Counted from the first letter of the stretch, positions 43,001-51,299 are shown. The stretch is 64,000 nt of DNA from Microcaldota archaeon (GCA_026414325.1 JAOAJF010000001.1:14898-78897), one strand, 5' to 3'. Notes: a model not told the origin generated them from the letters alone. Numbers and translations are program-made.

Positions 43001-43353
43001 ATAAAACACTACAAATTACTCTCCCCATGGTTACTGATTCAAGTCTGGGGCGTATAACTATTATCGACATCCCATATATTCATCCATTTGAATTATCTTT
43101 AGAGAAATACCTATCTGGAAACGGTTCAATCTCAGGTTATTTCAACGAAAGGAATGTTTTTATCTCTCGCAATGATGGCACTATAAAAGATACAACCAGT
43201 AATGAGCTTTTTAAGTTAGACCTTAAAAATTCTAGAGTAATTTTTCGCAATGGAAACCCAGAATTTGTTCTAATAATCGATAAAAATTCTTTAAATAAGG
43301 AGAACCTAAAATATTTTTTGGATCCAAAAACTAAAAACACAAGGGGAGGTTAA
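40063..43353 (+). CDS. Very large protein of unknown family (1096 residues)
   Basis: A Gln-rich start (MFFSFQQMPQSTKTPQQQ) leads to a helical half (to about 560) with one clear hydrophobic stretch (FGAAGCSYWLSSLIALVFF, about 343-361), then a strand-rich second half with Asn/Ser/Thr repeats, for example ISASVEASTSSTIVSRGENK. Its early LLENFSHPISFYLQDLL is loosely similar to LLTNFHFPIPLSISF of the preceding giant protein, a hint of common N-terminal origin. No signal peptide. The TAA overlaps the ATG of the next gene. Not recognised. Confidence 0.7.
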   Translation: MFFSFQQMPQSTKTPQQQLIQTVFIDFNSTQNFLSDLKNAKDKIMFLLENFSHPISFYLQDLLKNRSKYLTLDPNSRASIFFYTNFDGINQTTFEFRPDLKKDFQNLVLIQLLCNPASVTKEIFNIAFNNEPFDQTKVIDFINRYKEDIDSIQRKFNSLGLPIFFGEKASFYEVYSNPKNFYYMFHEFGSEGYTSERQKFQHFFPGAKYLHWAADQIVTSIKFLVDNRILPSSMSVSINQNWEQFSKELQKYLQDNFGIDISDFLISYPNFEAPRDLYTSFLKSSDSSNKVSKLLDKLQNEYDVPNTKNQSILNKKLNDIKNSLHKNSLDENTSFLFNFFGAAGCSYWLSSLIALVFFDQVETGKDGPFKFDKGGREQWRNYFSIYNGMFYNKDGSINYDKIDNLLTTDFIKDDKKLNIIKQKRDHHEKLTIEEINYLSSELMKSLFTFSIFSFASGENILEADSISYLSVFKDFIMKNLEILTLLKIKLNTNSVEKVKDSFSKILKYGFFGANVSYVVCDVDYNPFSPYGELKYYPEAEEWYSFSEFAKDVSIYADKNNNPTLKKELIQQGFVNYLPDDVLPTKEDQQNKKIKVGWVDQQGTVHFGDGSTKVSDIIQKGGKIVYFLEKSDLSFIKKQFFSQDGAYKTVGDLLMKKHRRLSVAGNGSTYSLYTYNYNENNQNQPISIYKETKKYCINPLDENPSLKSVIVSNKTQIPNFYSYIVTEDGQSSTISNFKDFTTEEPPLDISSSGNKIIYILKGVTPAYVAPNPFDPIDNIPAIHQNPPNIFSGVFKDPLKDRYFVVTGYKKSQTTTEISASVEASTSSTIVSRGENKATTFNNKSSINLNISFPFSISSIESIEQNISIVRLIIKKSDNKLYLYNPNKTDNNLAKLYNENGEAVSLEMLDNLLKNYGVGSIDLYEDPKAQKKLFSITFNPDKLDFSIIAEEETNNSIRNYAYTHTTDPSKPGFSIKKSPNDDKTLQITLPMVTDSSLGRITIIDIPYIHPFELSLEKYLSGNGSISGYFNERNVFISRNDGTIKDTTSNELFKLDLKNSRVIFRNGNPEFVLIIDKNSLNKENLKYFLDPKTKNTRGG

Positions 43354-44702
43354 TGCCAAATCTCTTTCAGTTTGCTATTAGAGAAGAAAAAAATGAAATC
43401 AAAACTAACAAAGAAATTCCGACTACTACGATGGTTGAATTTAAAAATTTGTTATTTCGTATAGCTACTCCAAAAAATTCAAATTCAGGTTTTGAGCTCA
43501 ATGTCTATTTTTCTGAACCTGAAACAAACCAAAAATTTAGTTTATCCGAAATGCTTGATTATATTGTGAATTTTATTCACAAACAAGATAGTTCAATTCA
43601 GCAAAAACTTTTTAAAATCTTTCTTCTTTATCTCTCTGATATACTAAATACAGATAATTCTAATTTGTCTATTAAACAAAGAGATAATATATTTACTATT
43701 GAACAAATAAAAGATTTGATAAATAAGAAAATACAAGATCATAGCAAAATTCCAGTTGATGGGAAAAATCTTTTTTCTTCCTTACAAATAGGTAAACCCA
43801 CCAATACTAACTGGAATAAACAAAAATGGGAAGAGAAAGACTTTCAATTAGATTTTTCAGAAATTTTAGGACCTTCTAAAACTCAACCTATCCAAGAAAC
43901 CGATAAAATTTCTCAAACCACAACTTTCTCAGAAAACAAAACAAATGAAGAAAAAGAGCAATCCACTACTGTTAAAAAACAAAAAGCCGAAGTATCCACG
44001 CCTTCTATTAAACCAGGAGATACTCCAAGCCATCCTACGACTCCAAATCAAGAACCTTCTAGTTTTAATAGAGATTTTAGTAATTTATCATATCTTTTAC
44101 ATCACAAAGAACCAAACGAAGTTATTATCCAAGACTTTAAAAAAAACTATGTAAAGTTTGCTTTAAAGCATAATTCTAGTAATCCAAAAGATTTTAATAA
44201 AGAATCAAAGTCTTTTTCTGAGTTTCTTCCTTTTTTAAAGTTCTGCGTTAATAATCATTTATATGAGCCTTTACATTATGCTCTAACTTTTATTTCTAAT
44301 TTTTATAAGCTAGAGATAAACCTTAATGATTTTTCTACTAACTTGTTACAACTTACTATGCAAATTAGTACGAAAGAAAGTAGTATGGAACAAGGCGACA
44401 TAGTTTCATTTTTTATATTATTAAAATTTTTAAAAAGAGCAAAAGAAGATGAAGATAATTCACATACTTTTTACATAACTACATCTGCAAATAAAAAAGA
44501 AAAAATTAAAGACGCTGTCAAATATTTTTTGGTTTATCTACCTGAAATTAAAGATGATACGCATAGAGATTTTAAAATTGTTTTAGAAAGTTATTCTGGT
44601 ACTGGAATGAAAGAAACAGCGATGCCCTCTCACATCATCTCTAAGCTCAAAACCAGCTTCAGCGGTCTTGGGCTTAGGCCAGACTATTTTTTAAACCCCT
44701 AA
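43353..44702 (+). CDS. Two-part protein with disordered linker (449 residues)
   Basis: The ATG shares its A with the TAA of the preceding gene, and GGGGAGG at 43343-43349 is a strong ribosome site, so translation is coupled. An N-terminal alpha/beta domain (1-140) and a C-terminal helical domain (about 235-449) are joined by a low-complexity Thr/Ser/Pro/Lys-rich linker (about 175-225). No family recognised. Operonic linkage to the 1096-residue protein suggests the two act together. Confidence 0.68.
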   Translation: MPNLFQFAIREEKNEIKTNKEIPTTTMVEFKNLLFRIATPKNSNSGFELNVYFSEPETNQKFSLSEMLDYIVNFIHKQDSSIQQKLFKIFLLYLSDILNTDNSNLSIKQRDNIFTIEQIKDLINKKIQDHSKIPVDGKNLFSSLQIGKPTNTNWNKQKWEEKDFQLDFSEILGPSKTQPIQETDKISQTTTFSENKTNEEKEQSTTVKKQKAEVSTPSIKPGDTPSHPTTPNQEPSSFNRDFSNLSYLLHHKEPNEVIIQDFKKNYVKFALKHNSSNPKDFNKESKSFSEFLPFLKFCVNNHLYEPLHYALTFISNFYKLEINLNDFSTNLLQLTMQISTKESSMEQGDIVSFFILLKFLKRAKEDEDNSHTFYITTSANKKEKIKDAVKYFLVYLPEIKDDTHRDFKIVLESYSGTGMKETAMPSHIISKLKTSFSGLGLRPDYFLNP

Positions 44703-44717
44703 ATAGCAATCAGAACC

Positions 44718-44725
44718 TATATAAA
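44718..44725 (+). promoter_or_regulatory. TATA box of the 530-residue gene
   Basis: TATATAAA is centred 26.5 bases before the ATG at 44748, which favours that start over the in-frame ATG nine bases later. Confidence 0.5.
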
Positions 44726-44747
44726 TTTTATTCTTATTAGTAAGATT

Positions 44748-46340
44748 ATGGTTTTTATGGTTCTTCAACAACCAAATCAAAGTATAGTTAAATCCCCCAT
44801 GTTAAAATCTTTAGAATCAGAGATCCACAATTTTATTAATAATGATTCTATTCCAAATACTATTCTTGAAAAGTTTCAATCCATTTTTTCCCAATTTGAA
44901 ACGTTAGGTAATAAAGATAAAAAAAATGTTACAGATGATTTGACGTCGTTAATCAACTTCATCAATAATAAGCAATCTGGCTGGATTCCTAAGATAAAAC
45001 AAGTTCTAGACGCAGTACCGAATGAAAAAACAAAAAAAGAATTAGAAACGATCTTCGATAGTTCTACCTCAACAACCAAGCCAGAAGAGAGAGGATCTTC
45101 TGTGACTGAAATTTTTAATCCAAAAGAACCACATGTCTTTATATTTTTTAACCCCACGCATTTTTCTAGTCTGTCAACCGTTGGATTTTTCTTGCCTTCA
45201 AACTTTTTTTCGACTTCTAGTGATTATGAGAAAACAAAAAATTTTTTAAAAAATCTTAATAGGCTTTTTATATCTTTAGCTCTACTTGAATCTCTAAAGA
45301 GTGATCCAAATGCTAAGCATTTATTAGCTATTATAGCAAATGAGGCTATCAAAAGAGCACAAGAACTTTGTATGCAGTCTAATCCTGATGATTTCCAGTT
45401 TAAAAACTTTGCGACCTTGCAGCGTATAGCATCCTCTGATCCAAAGTCGGTTTCAGAGAATGCTGATTTCTACCTTAAAGATCTCTCTGGGCAAGATGTG
45501 AAACACAAAACTGAACAAAAAAATAATAAACACGTTTTTTCTATAGGTACTTATGGAAATATTAACTTTCTAGGTCTACCTTTTTTTGGTTCAGCCAAAC
45601 TTACTCTTGTTGGGGGGGATCCGTTTTTACAATGGAACCCAGCTTATTTAGATACTGATCTATCTACTAAAATAGGCGATATAGGTTTAGGGGTTAGGAC
45701 AGGAATATATCTTAAAGATCCATCTCTTGATATATTTGAGATAGACGTTTCTTTTCCCTCTACTCCGAAAGGCATAATTCCACAATATCCTTTTTTGGTT
45801 GCGGGATTTTACTATCAAAATTCAACATTAGGAAAATTTTTATTAAACCCTGAAAATCTCTTTGGAACCAATCCCTCACCGATCGTCTACTTTCTTAATT
45901 ATCAAAAGATGGGTGTTTCAGTAGGTGGTGGTGGTGCTCTGAACATAGGCAAATTTTTAGGAGTATACTTCCAAATTTATTTTATGGGTAGCCTGAAATT
46001 TGGTTTTTATAGGTTAACGCTACATTCTAATACAACTAATGAAAAACATTCCACACCACCGGAAAAACATTCCACACCACCGAAACCCGTAGGAGTCTTT
46101 GAAGGTTTTTTCGCTTTTAGTTTTAGTTTATCTCCTTCTAGTTCATCTCCTGGTCCCTCGGATTTAAGATTCACTATTGGGGGTGGATACTACCCTATAG
46201 ATCCTTATCAAACTAATCCCCCATATAGCTCGGTAGGAGTACAATTTGAAAGAAAGCCAGTCACTATAAACTTTGGTCTAAAAAATTATAAGGATGATAC
46301 TCGGTTTGAGGTTGGTATAAAAATATATCTAAATAATTAA
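44748..46340 (+). CDS. Protein with helical N-half and beta-barrel-like C-half (530 residues)
   Basis: The first 240 residues are helical and mixed; a hydrophobic patch FIFFNPTHFSSLSTVGFFLP lies near 130. From about 262 to the end, strands of alternating hydrophobic and polar residues follow one another with glycines and turns (GNINFLGLPFFGSAKLTLVGG, VSVGGGGALNIGKFLGVYFQ, DLRFTIGGGYYPI), finishing in VTINFGLKNYKDDTRFEVGI, a form recalling terminal strands of outer-membrane barrels. No signal peptide is visible. A Lys-His-Ser-Thr-Pro-Pro sequence occurs twice in tandem near 431-445. Unknown family; the barrel reading is inferred. Confidence 0.68.
   Translation: MVFMVLQQPNQSIVKSPMLKSLESEIHNFINNDSIPNTILEKFQSIFSQFETLGNKDKKNVTDDLTSLINFINNKQSGWIPKIKQVLDAVPNEKTKKELETIFDSSTSTTKPEERGSSVTEIFNPKEPHVFIFFNPTHFSSLSTVGFFLPSNFFSTSSDYEKTKNFLKNLNRLFISLALLESLKSDPNAKHLLAIIANEAIKRAQELCMQSNPDDFQFKNFATLQRIASSDPKSVSENADFYLKDLSGQDVKHKTEQKNNKHVFSIGTYGNINFLGLPFFGSAKLTLVGGDPFLQWNPAYLDTDLSTKIGDIGLGVRTGIYLKDPSLDIFEIDVSFPSTPKGIIPQYPFLVAGFYYQNSTLGKFLLNPENLFGTNPSPIVYFLNYQKMGVSVGGGGALNIGKFLGVYFQIYFMGSLKFGFYRLTLHSNTTNEKHSTPPEKHSTPPKPVGVFEGFFAFSFSLSPSSSSPGPSDLRFTIGGGYYPIDPYQTNPPYSSVGVQFERKPVTINFGLKNYKDDTRFEVGIKIYLNN
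46041..46082 (+). repeat. 21-bp perfect tandem repeat, two copies, in frame
   Basis: Copies at 46041-46061 and 46062-46082 are identical and begin GAAAAACATTCCACACC. As 21 is a multiple of three, the repeat encodes two EKHSTPP units inside a loop between two predicted strands. A recent slippage duplication is likely. Confidence 0.85.
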
Positions 46341-46404
46341 TCTAAATAAAAAATAAAATACCTTAAAAACATTTATAGGTGTTAAAAAATCTGATGGTGA
46401 AAAA

Positions 46405-48732
46405 ATGATAAGAACAACAGTATTTTTTGTATTTGTTTTTAGCATTTTACTTTCCATGTCATTTAGTAGCTTTTTTACTATCTATAGTGGAACTCTAAGT
46501 CCAACTGCTGATACTCTCAGTAAACTAGACACAGATGTAGAGATAGTTTCATATTTTAATTCATACCCAGATAAAAACACGAGATTTTTTATACCTAAAA
46601 AAACAGATGAAAAAACCCCACTTTTAGCTATTAATTACATGTGCCCTGGAAAATTAAAATTTGAGTTTTGGTCTAAAGGGGAATTTCATATCAAAAAATT
46701 TAGCGCAGTTTCTCAATATTATTTTCCAATAAAGTGTAACAAAAATACTGTGGATGGCAAAACTTATACTATTTGTTCATTTGCTTGTGATTGCTCAACA
46801 AGGATAGAAGATTGTATGTCTGAGGTTTATTCTTCAAAAGCTTGTAGACTTTGGGTTAATGAGGATGGCACTAAAAGCGAAGAACTTTTAAATCCACATC
46901 CTATAACCTTTATCTCAGGAAAAACATATGAGCAGTTAAGTACCTTAAATTTGGGCCAAATAAGGAAACAGGAAAAAAAGGAAATGTTCGATAATTTTTC
47001 TAAATTTTTCAAAGAAAAAAGAGAATTGGCCAATCTTAATCCAGCTATTATATTATCTAGTTCTGGTTCTAGTTCAGATATTATTCCAATTTATCCAAAT
47101 CACAAAGTCTATTCAACTATATTCTTAGCAGGAGAGGTCGGTATAGAAAAAAGAACATCTTCTTCTACAGAGTTCATAACTGAAAAAATAGGTGAAGACA
47201 TAGATGGAACTACTCCAAAATATACAAAAGAAATATTTTTAGACAATAATCAACAAGATACCTTTAATGTTGGAAAGATACAATATAGAGGGCAAATCTA
47301 TACCTTTAGAGGAATTTTTAAACCTAATAACTATCTTGGGGGGTTATTACCTCTTCCTATTGATCAAGATTTTAGCACCATTTTTATATTAAAAAAACAT
47401 AAGCTAACTTTAGAAGAAGCGAAAAACAAAATAAAACAATCTTTAATCGTTTATGTGGTGGAGCCAAAAGATTGTTCTGAAATAGAAGTTGTAGCTATAA
47501 ATCCAACAGTTTTAGAAAATCTCAAAGAAAACAAACCAGTTGAGCTAAAAGTCGTAGTTAGTTCTCCTTATGAACTATTTGGTATGAAGGCAACTAAAGT
47601 AAAGGCTAAAAATCCATCAGATTGGAAAGTAGAGCCAATCGATCCTGTAGATTTTGCAGAGCCATTTTCTTCTAATGAACCAAAAGAAATCGATCTAAAA
47701 ATAACCCCAACAAGCTCTGGTTTAACAACAATAAGTTCAAAAGATAAAAAATTCTGTTTTACTATCGAATTTGAATCGGATACTCCTTTCTGTGATGGCT
47801 CTATTTGCACAACCTCAAAAGAGGTTTGTGTTACTTACTCTCCAACTTATGTTTTTTCCTGTGCTCTAAACTCAAATATTACAAAGTACACTAAAAATAC
47901 TCCGACTTTGTTTGCAGGAGAATCAGCCATGATTTTTACTCGTTGTTATGTAAATAAAGTAGAAACGATTTGTCCTTCTCCTTTAACATGGTCTGTTTCA
48001 GGTTTTACTTCTCCTCCTTCAAAGCAAGAAAGAGTTAGTTTAACTCTCTTTGGAACACCAAAACCACCTCCATTTTCAAATAAACCAATTCAAACCTTAG
48101 GACCAATTCCTCTCTTTGGTAAACCACATGCTATATTTTTTCATACTTATTCTTCGGCTGAGACTATAGAATACGGAGTAAAACCAACACCCTCTTCTAC
48201 AGGAAAAATTACTGTAAGTGGAAATATCGATGGAGAGGAATTTATATGCCATTTACCAATTTATGTTATTGGAAAGTTTTTGCCTGACCTTGTTCCAATA
48301 GTGGAAGAAAGAAAAATGTCTTTTGAAAAAAATAACCCTATTTATCCAATCTTTAGTTTCAGATGGGGCGTAAGAAACGAAAAATTTCAATTTTTAAAAC
48401 CAAAGGATTCTCCACTCTCTCCAATCCCAGTAACAGATGACCTTGAAACAGAAAATACTGATATTACTCAGCCATTTAAAATAACTCTTTATCTGTATGA
48501 TCCAAACACTAAAAATTATGCTCCTGTTAAAACTGTTACAGTAAATGGGCTTAAAGCAGGAGAAAGCTTTATGGTAGAACAATTTTCTTATGCTTGCAAC
48601 TCTCCATATTTAAGAGATGCATTAGTTGTAGTAGATGATGGAAACTCCATAGTAGAAAGAAATGAAGAAAACAACAAACAATTAGAATTTTTGAACTGCA
48701 TCTATCGTATGGTTTGTCCAGATTTTGTTTAG
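46405..48732 (+). CDS. Exported cysteine-containing protein with CARDB-like end (775 residues)
   Basis: The signal peptide is MIRTTVFFVFVFSILLSMSF and the ATG is preceded by GGTGA with five bases' spacing. The exported part has many beta strands and cysteines in pairs (IKCNKNTVDGKTYTICSFAC, CDGSICTTSKEVCV), presumably disulphide-bonded. The last 150 residues, from PDLVPIVEER to VVVDDGNSIVERNEENNKQ, fit a CARDB-like immunoglobulin-type adhesion domain. No C-terminal membrane helix is seen. It is the only one of the five block genes with an export signal; a surface or adhesin role is inferred. Confidence 0.75.
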   Translation: MIRTTVFFVFVFSILLSMSFSSFFTIYSGTLSPTADTLSKLDTDVEIVSYFNSYPDKNTRFFIPKKTDEKTPLLAINYMCPGKLKFEFWSKGEFHIKKFSAVSQYYFPIKCNKNTVDGKTYTICSFACDCSTRIEDCMSEVYSSKACRLWVNEDGTKSEELLNPHPITFISGKTYEQLSTLNLGQIRKQEKKEMFDNFSKFFKEKRELANLNPAIILSSSGSSSDIIPIYPNHKVYSTIFLAGEVGIEKRTSSSTEFITEKIGEDIDGTTPKYTKEIFLDNNQQDTFNVGKIQYRGQIYTFRGIFKPNNYLGGLLPLPIDQDFSTIFILKKHKLTLEEAKNKIKQSLIVYVVEPKDCSEIEVVAINPTVLENLKENKPVELKVVVSSPYELFGMKATKVKAKNPSDWKVEPIDPVDFAEPFSSNEPKEIDLKITPTSSGLTTISSKDKKFCFTIEFESDTPFCDGSICTTSKEVCVTYSPTYVFSCALNSNITKYTKNTPTLFAGESAMIFTRCYVNKVETICPSPLTWSVSGFTSPPSKQERVSLTLFGTPKPPPFSNKPIQTLGPIPLFGKPHAIFFHTYSSAETIEYGVKPTPSSTGKITVSGNIDGEEFICHLPIYVIGKFLPDLVPIVEERKMSFEKNNPIYPIFSFRWGVRNEKFQFLKPKDSPLSPIPVTDDLETENTDITQPFKITLYLYDPNTKNYAPVKTVTVNGLKAGESFMVEQFSYACNSPYLRDALVVVDDGNSIVERNEENNKQLEFLNCIYRMVCPDFV

Positions 48733-48740
48733 GTTTAAGC

Positions 48741-48748
48741 TTTATATA
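48741..48748 (+). promoter_or_regulatory. TATA box of the 48771 gene
   Basis: TTTATATA is centred 26.5 bases before the ATG at 48771. Confidence 0.5.
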
Positions 48749-48770
48749 CTAAAAAACCCAATTTTTAATT

Positions 48771-49430
48771 ATGGCAGCCAAGCTCCCTTCGATAAAAAAC
48801 CTGGACCTTTCTTTTCTTAAAAAGGAGCAAAAACAAAAAGAGTATCAGGAAAACGAAATCCAACAGCTACAAGAGCAGCTAAAAATAAAAGATCTACAAA
48901 TAGAAATTCTTTATCTAATTATTGATCGCTATCGCTCTATAATCGAAGAATCAGAATCAAAGTCAATAGCCGAGCTTTCTTTATTAGTAAAACCTTTAGA
49001 TGGAACAATAAACGAATTAAAAATCTATATTCAAGACCAGTTTCATCCCTATATTTATGAACAACATTTTTTAGCAGCAACACAAAAAGCCCTTGACATT
49101 ATTTTTTCTTGGAAAAAAATAAAGCTTCCAATCTCTTTCTGGTTAACTTTTGATGAAATGGCAAAATTAAAAGCAGCAGATGATATTGATAGAGCTATTT
49201 TCATTTGTTCTCTTTTTCGAGCTTTAGGCTCAGACTCAGCAAAAGTAATAATAGCAAAGGACAAATCAGCATGGGTTTTTTTTAGTTTTGAAAACAAAGA
49301 CTACATAGTAGATATTGTAAAAAAATCAATGTCAGCCTATCCAAAAGATTGCCCAGAAATAAAAGAATTTTTCTATTCTGCTCTTTACATATTTAATGAT
49401 AAAGAATATCAGGATTTATCTGAAGGCTAA
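48771..49430 (+). CDS. Coiled-coil protein with transglutaminase-like domain lacking Cys and His
   Basis: 219 residues. A helical, Gln/Glu-rich N-terminus (1-60) is followed by a domain with the layout of the transglutaminase-like fold: AADDIDRAIFICSLFRALGS (about 134-153) for the usual GDCxxxAxLxxxLxRALG helix, and KDKSAWVFFSFENKDYIVDI (about 162-181) for the HAWVEVxxxgxWxxxD strand pair. The catalytic Cys is Ile and the His of HAW is Ser; only the Asp remains. So the protein is probably non-catalytic, binding a peptide or partner. This reading is from pattern and not proven. Confidence 0.7.
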   Translation: MAAKLPSIKNLDLSFLKKEQKQKEYQENEIQQLQEQLKIKDLQIEILYLIIDRYRSIIEESESKSIAELSLLVKPLDGTINELKIYIQDQFHPYIYEQHFLAATQKALDIIFSWKKIKLPISFWLTFDEMAKLKAADDIDRAIFICSLFRALGSDSAKVIIAKDKSAWVFFSFENKDYIVDIVKKSMSAYPKDCPEIKEFFYSALYIFNDKEYQDLSEG

Positions 49431-49469
49431 ACTATATAAAAATCTGTGGTAATTTTTAAAAGAAAAAGA

Positions 49470-49477
49470 TTATAAAC
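49470..49477 (+). promoter_or_regulatory. TATA box of the PH-domain protein gene
   Basis: TTATAAAC is centred 25.5 bases before the ATG at 49499. Confidence 0.45.
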
Positions 49478-49498
49478 ATTTTATTTTATAATATTTTT

Positions 49499-50146
49499 AT
49501 GCCTCCGAGGTATTTGGATAAAAAAATAAAACTAATTTGGTTTTTACCAACAGCATTTGCTATTTTTCTATTGTTTTTAATAGTAGCGGTGTTTTTATTT
49601 TTTTTCGAGCGCTATGAATTTCTCTTTGGTTTAGATAAAATCTCGTTTTTATTTTTCTTTTTAATTCTTCTTATTTTAGTGATAGGTCTTCCTTCTTATC
49701 TTTGGATTCATTTAGAATATGTCTCTTTTACCTACGAATTAGCAGAACACGAACTAATTATAAGATATGGAATTTTAACAAGACACACTATTGTTATTCC
49801 ATATCATAGAATACAAAATATAAACTCAAGTCGCTCTCTTATTGAAAGATTGATAGGTCTAGCTACATTGGTTATTGAGACTGCAGGAACTAATGTTGCA
49901 GCTTCAGAGGCACAACTTCCAGGAATCGCAAAAAAAGATTTATTAATAAAAGAAATAATGGAAAAAGTTGAACAATCTAAGCGTTCTATCTCACAAAAAG
50001 AAAAGCTTAATAATACTCAAGACAATATTTTAAATAATATATTAACTGAGCTTAAAAAACTTAATGAACATTTTGAATATTTTTTTGGAAAAGATAAAAA
50101 GCCAAAGATTTCTACAGATGAATTCAAAAGCAAAAAGGTGATCTAA
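49499..50146 (+). CDS. YdbS-type bacterial PH-domain membrane protein
   Basis: 215 residues with two membrane helices (about 14-36 and 50-70), then a PH-like domain of the bPH2 type: ELAEHELIIRYGILTRHTIVIPYHRIQNINSSRSLIERLIGLATLVIETAG in order, where the family shows yxltdxxlxxrxGxxxxxxxxxpxxrIQxvxxxxxxxxRxxGlxxlxxxtag. The last 60 residues are charged and helical. Its function in the membrane is unknown. Its stop TAA overlaps the rpoK ATG. Confidence 0.87.
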   Translation: MPPRYLDKKIKLIWFLPTAFAIFLLFLIVAVFLFFFERYEFLFGLDKISFLFFFLILLILVIGLPSYLWIHLEYVSFTYELAEHELIIRYGILTRHTIVIPYHRIQNINSSRSLIERLIGLATLVIETAGTNVAASEAQLPGIAKKDLLIKEIMEKVEQSKRSISQKEKLNNTQDNILNNILTELKKLNEHFEYFFGKDKKPKISTDEFKSKKVI

Positions 50147-50322
50147 TGGCACTTACCTTAAATAAGTATGAAAAGGCAAGAGTAATTGGTGCAAGGGCAT
50201 TACAGATTTTTGCAGGTGCCCCTCCTTTAATAAAAGTAAATCCAGAGCAAACTCCATTGGAAGTTGCAAAAGCAGAGTTTAATGCTGGGGTTTTGCCAAT
50301 AGTTGTAATACGAGAGCAATAA
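50146..50322 (+). CDS. rpoK: DNA-directed RNA polymerase subunit K (Rpb6)
   Basis: 58 residues that match archaeal RpoK along their whole length: LNKYEKARVIGARALQIF at the N-terminus and PLEVAKAEFNAGVLPIVVIR at the end. RpoK stabilises the RNA polymerase core by clamping the largest subunit. The ATG overlaps the preceding stop, and GGTGAT lies four to nine bases upstream inside the PH-domain gene, so the two are translationally coupled. It converges with mevalonate kinase, one base apart. Confidence 0.96.
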   Translation: MALTLNKYEKARVIGARALQIFAGAPPLIKVNPEQTPLEVAKAEFNAGVLPIVVIREQ

Positions 50323-50323
50323 A

Positions 50324-51271
50324 CTAAAAAATAGATTTTTTACTAATTTCAAATTTATAAACTCTTAGCCCTTGCTTTCTTAAAAACCCAACAATTTTTT
50401 TCATTTTATTTTTTTCTACTAATGCTATTAAACTTGCTGAAGAGCCACCGGCCCCAGTTATCTTTACTCCTTCCAGGCCTATTTTTTTTAAATCCCGAAT
50501 TATTTTTATAGAAGTTTTAGAACAAACTTTAGCTTTTTCTAAAAGCTCTTGATTTTTTTGCATTAACCCAGCCAATCTTTTTCCATCTCCTTTTTCAATT
50601 GCTTTTTTTGCATCTAAAAATATTTTTTTATATCGCTCTCCAAACAAATACCCTTTGTTTTTTGCAAACTTTTCAACTTGTTTTTTTGTTGTGCTTACTT
50701 TTTTATCTAAATTTTTTGTATCTATCAAAATAAAATCATAGCCTTTTATTCTTCTAAAAATAATTTTTTTTGGCCCTCCTGTTTTTTTAAACTCTATAAC
50801 TGAACCAGAGCTTATTGTCCAGCCATCAATTCCAGATGGTTTTCCATGTGCAATCCTATCTCCAATTTGGATATATTCAAATAATTTTTTTTGCTCCAAT
50901 TTATTTTTCAAAAATTTTTCTATAGCGTAAGCAAAGGAGCCAGAAATAGCTGAAGAGTTTCCAACTCCTTTAAGTGGCCAAAGTTTTTTTACTTTTACTA
51001 CTATCTTATATTCTTTAAGCTGCGGATATTTTTCTAAAAAGTATTTATACAAATATAGCAAAAAATGTTTTGTAGGTTTTTTTTGTGGATAGATAAAAGA
51101 ATGCTCTTTGTTAGTACTTTTATATTCTAAAGAGTAATTTTTTGATTTTAAAAAACTAACCTCTATTTTATTGTATGGTTTTATTGCTGCAGCAATGGCG
51201 CTATAATTATAAACAGCAAAATGTTCTCCAAATAAAATCACTTTTGCAGGGCAAGAAACTACAAATTTCAT
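50324..51271 (-). CDS. mvk: Mevalonate kinase
   Basis: Phosphorylates mevalonate in archaeal isoprenoid lipid synthesis (GHMP kinase superfamily). N-terminal CPAKVILFGEHFAVYN, ATP-binding WPLKGVGNSSAISG (Asn in place of the usual Gly-Ser in the PxGxGLGSSAA loop), GKPSGIDGWTISSGSVIEF, and the C-terminal VKITGAGGSSASLIAL. 315 residues is normal. It has a TATA element centred about 24.5 bases upstream that also faces the small gene at 51322. No other mevalonate-pathway gene is in this window. Confidence 0.93.
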   Translation of the reverse strand: MKFVVSCPAKVILFGEHFAVYNYSAIAAAIKPYNKIEVSFLKSKNYSLEYKSTNKEHSFIYPQKKPTKHFLLYLYKYFLEKYPQLKEYKIVVKVKKLWPLKGVGNSSAISGSFAYAIEKFLKNKLEQKKLFEYIQIGDRIAHGKPSGIDGWTISSGSVIEFKKTGGPKKIIFRRIKGYDFILIDTKNLDKKVSTTKKQVEKFAKNKGYLFGERYKKIFLDAKKAIEKGDGKRLAGLMQKNQELLEKAKVCSKTSIKIIRDLKKIGLEGVKITGAGGSSASLIALVEKNKMKKIVGFLRKQGLRVYKFEISKKSIF

Positions 51272-51291
51272 GGATAATTTATTAGCGGCAG

Positions 51292-51299
51292 TTTTTTAA
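51292..51299. promoter_or_regulatory. TATA element shared by mvk and the 45-residue gene
   Basis: TTTTTTAA is centred 24.5 bases from the mvk start at 51271 and 26.5 bases from the ATG at 51322. Confidence 0.45.
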
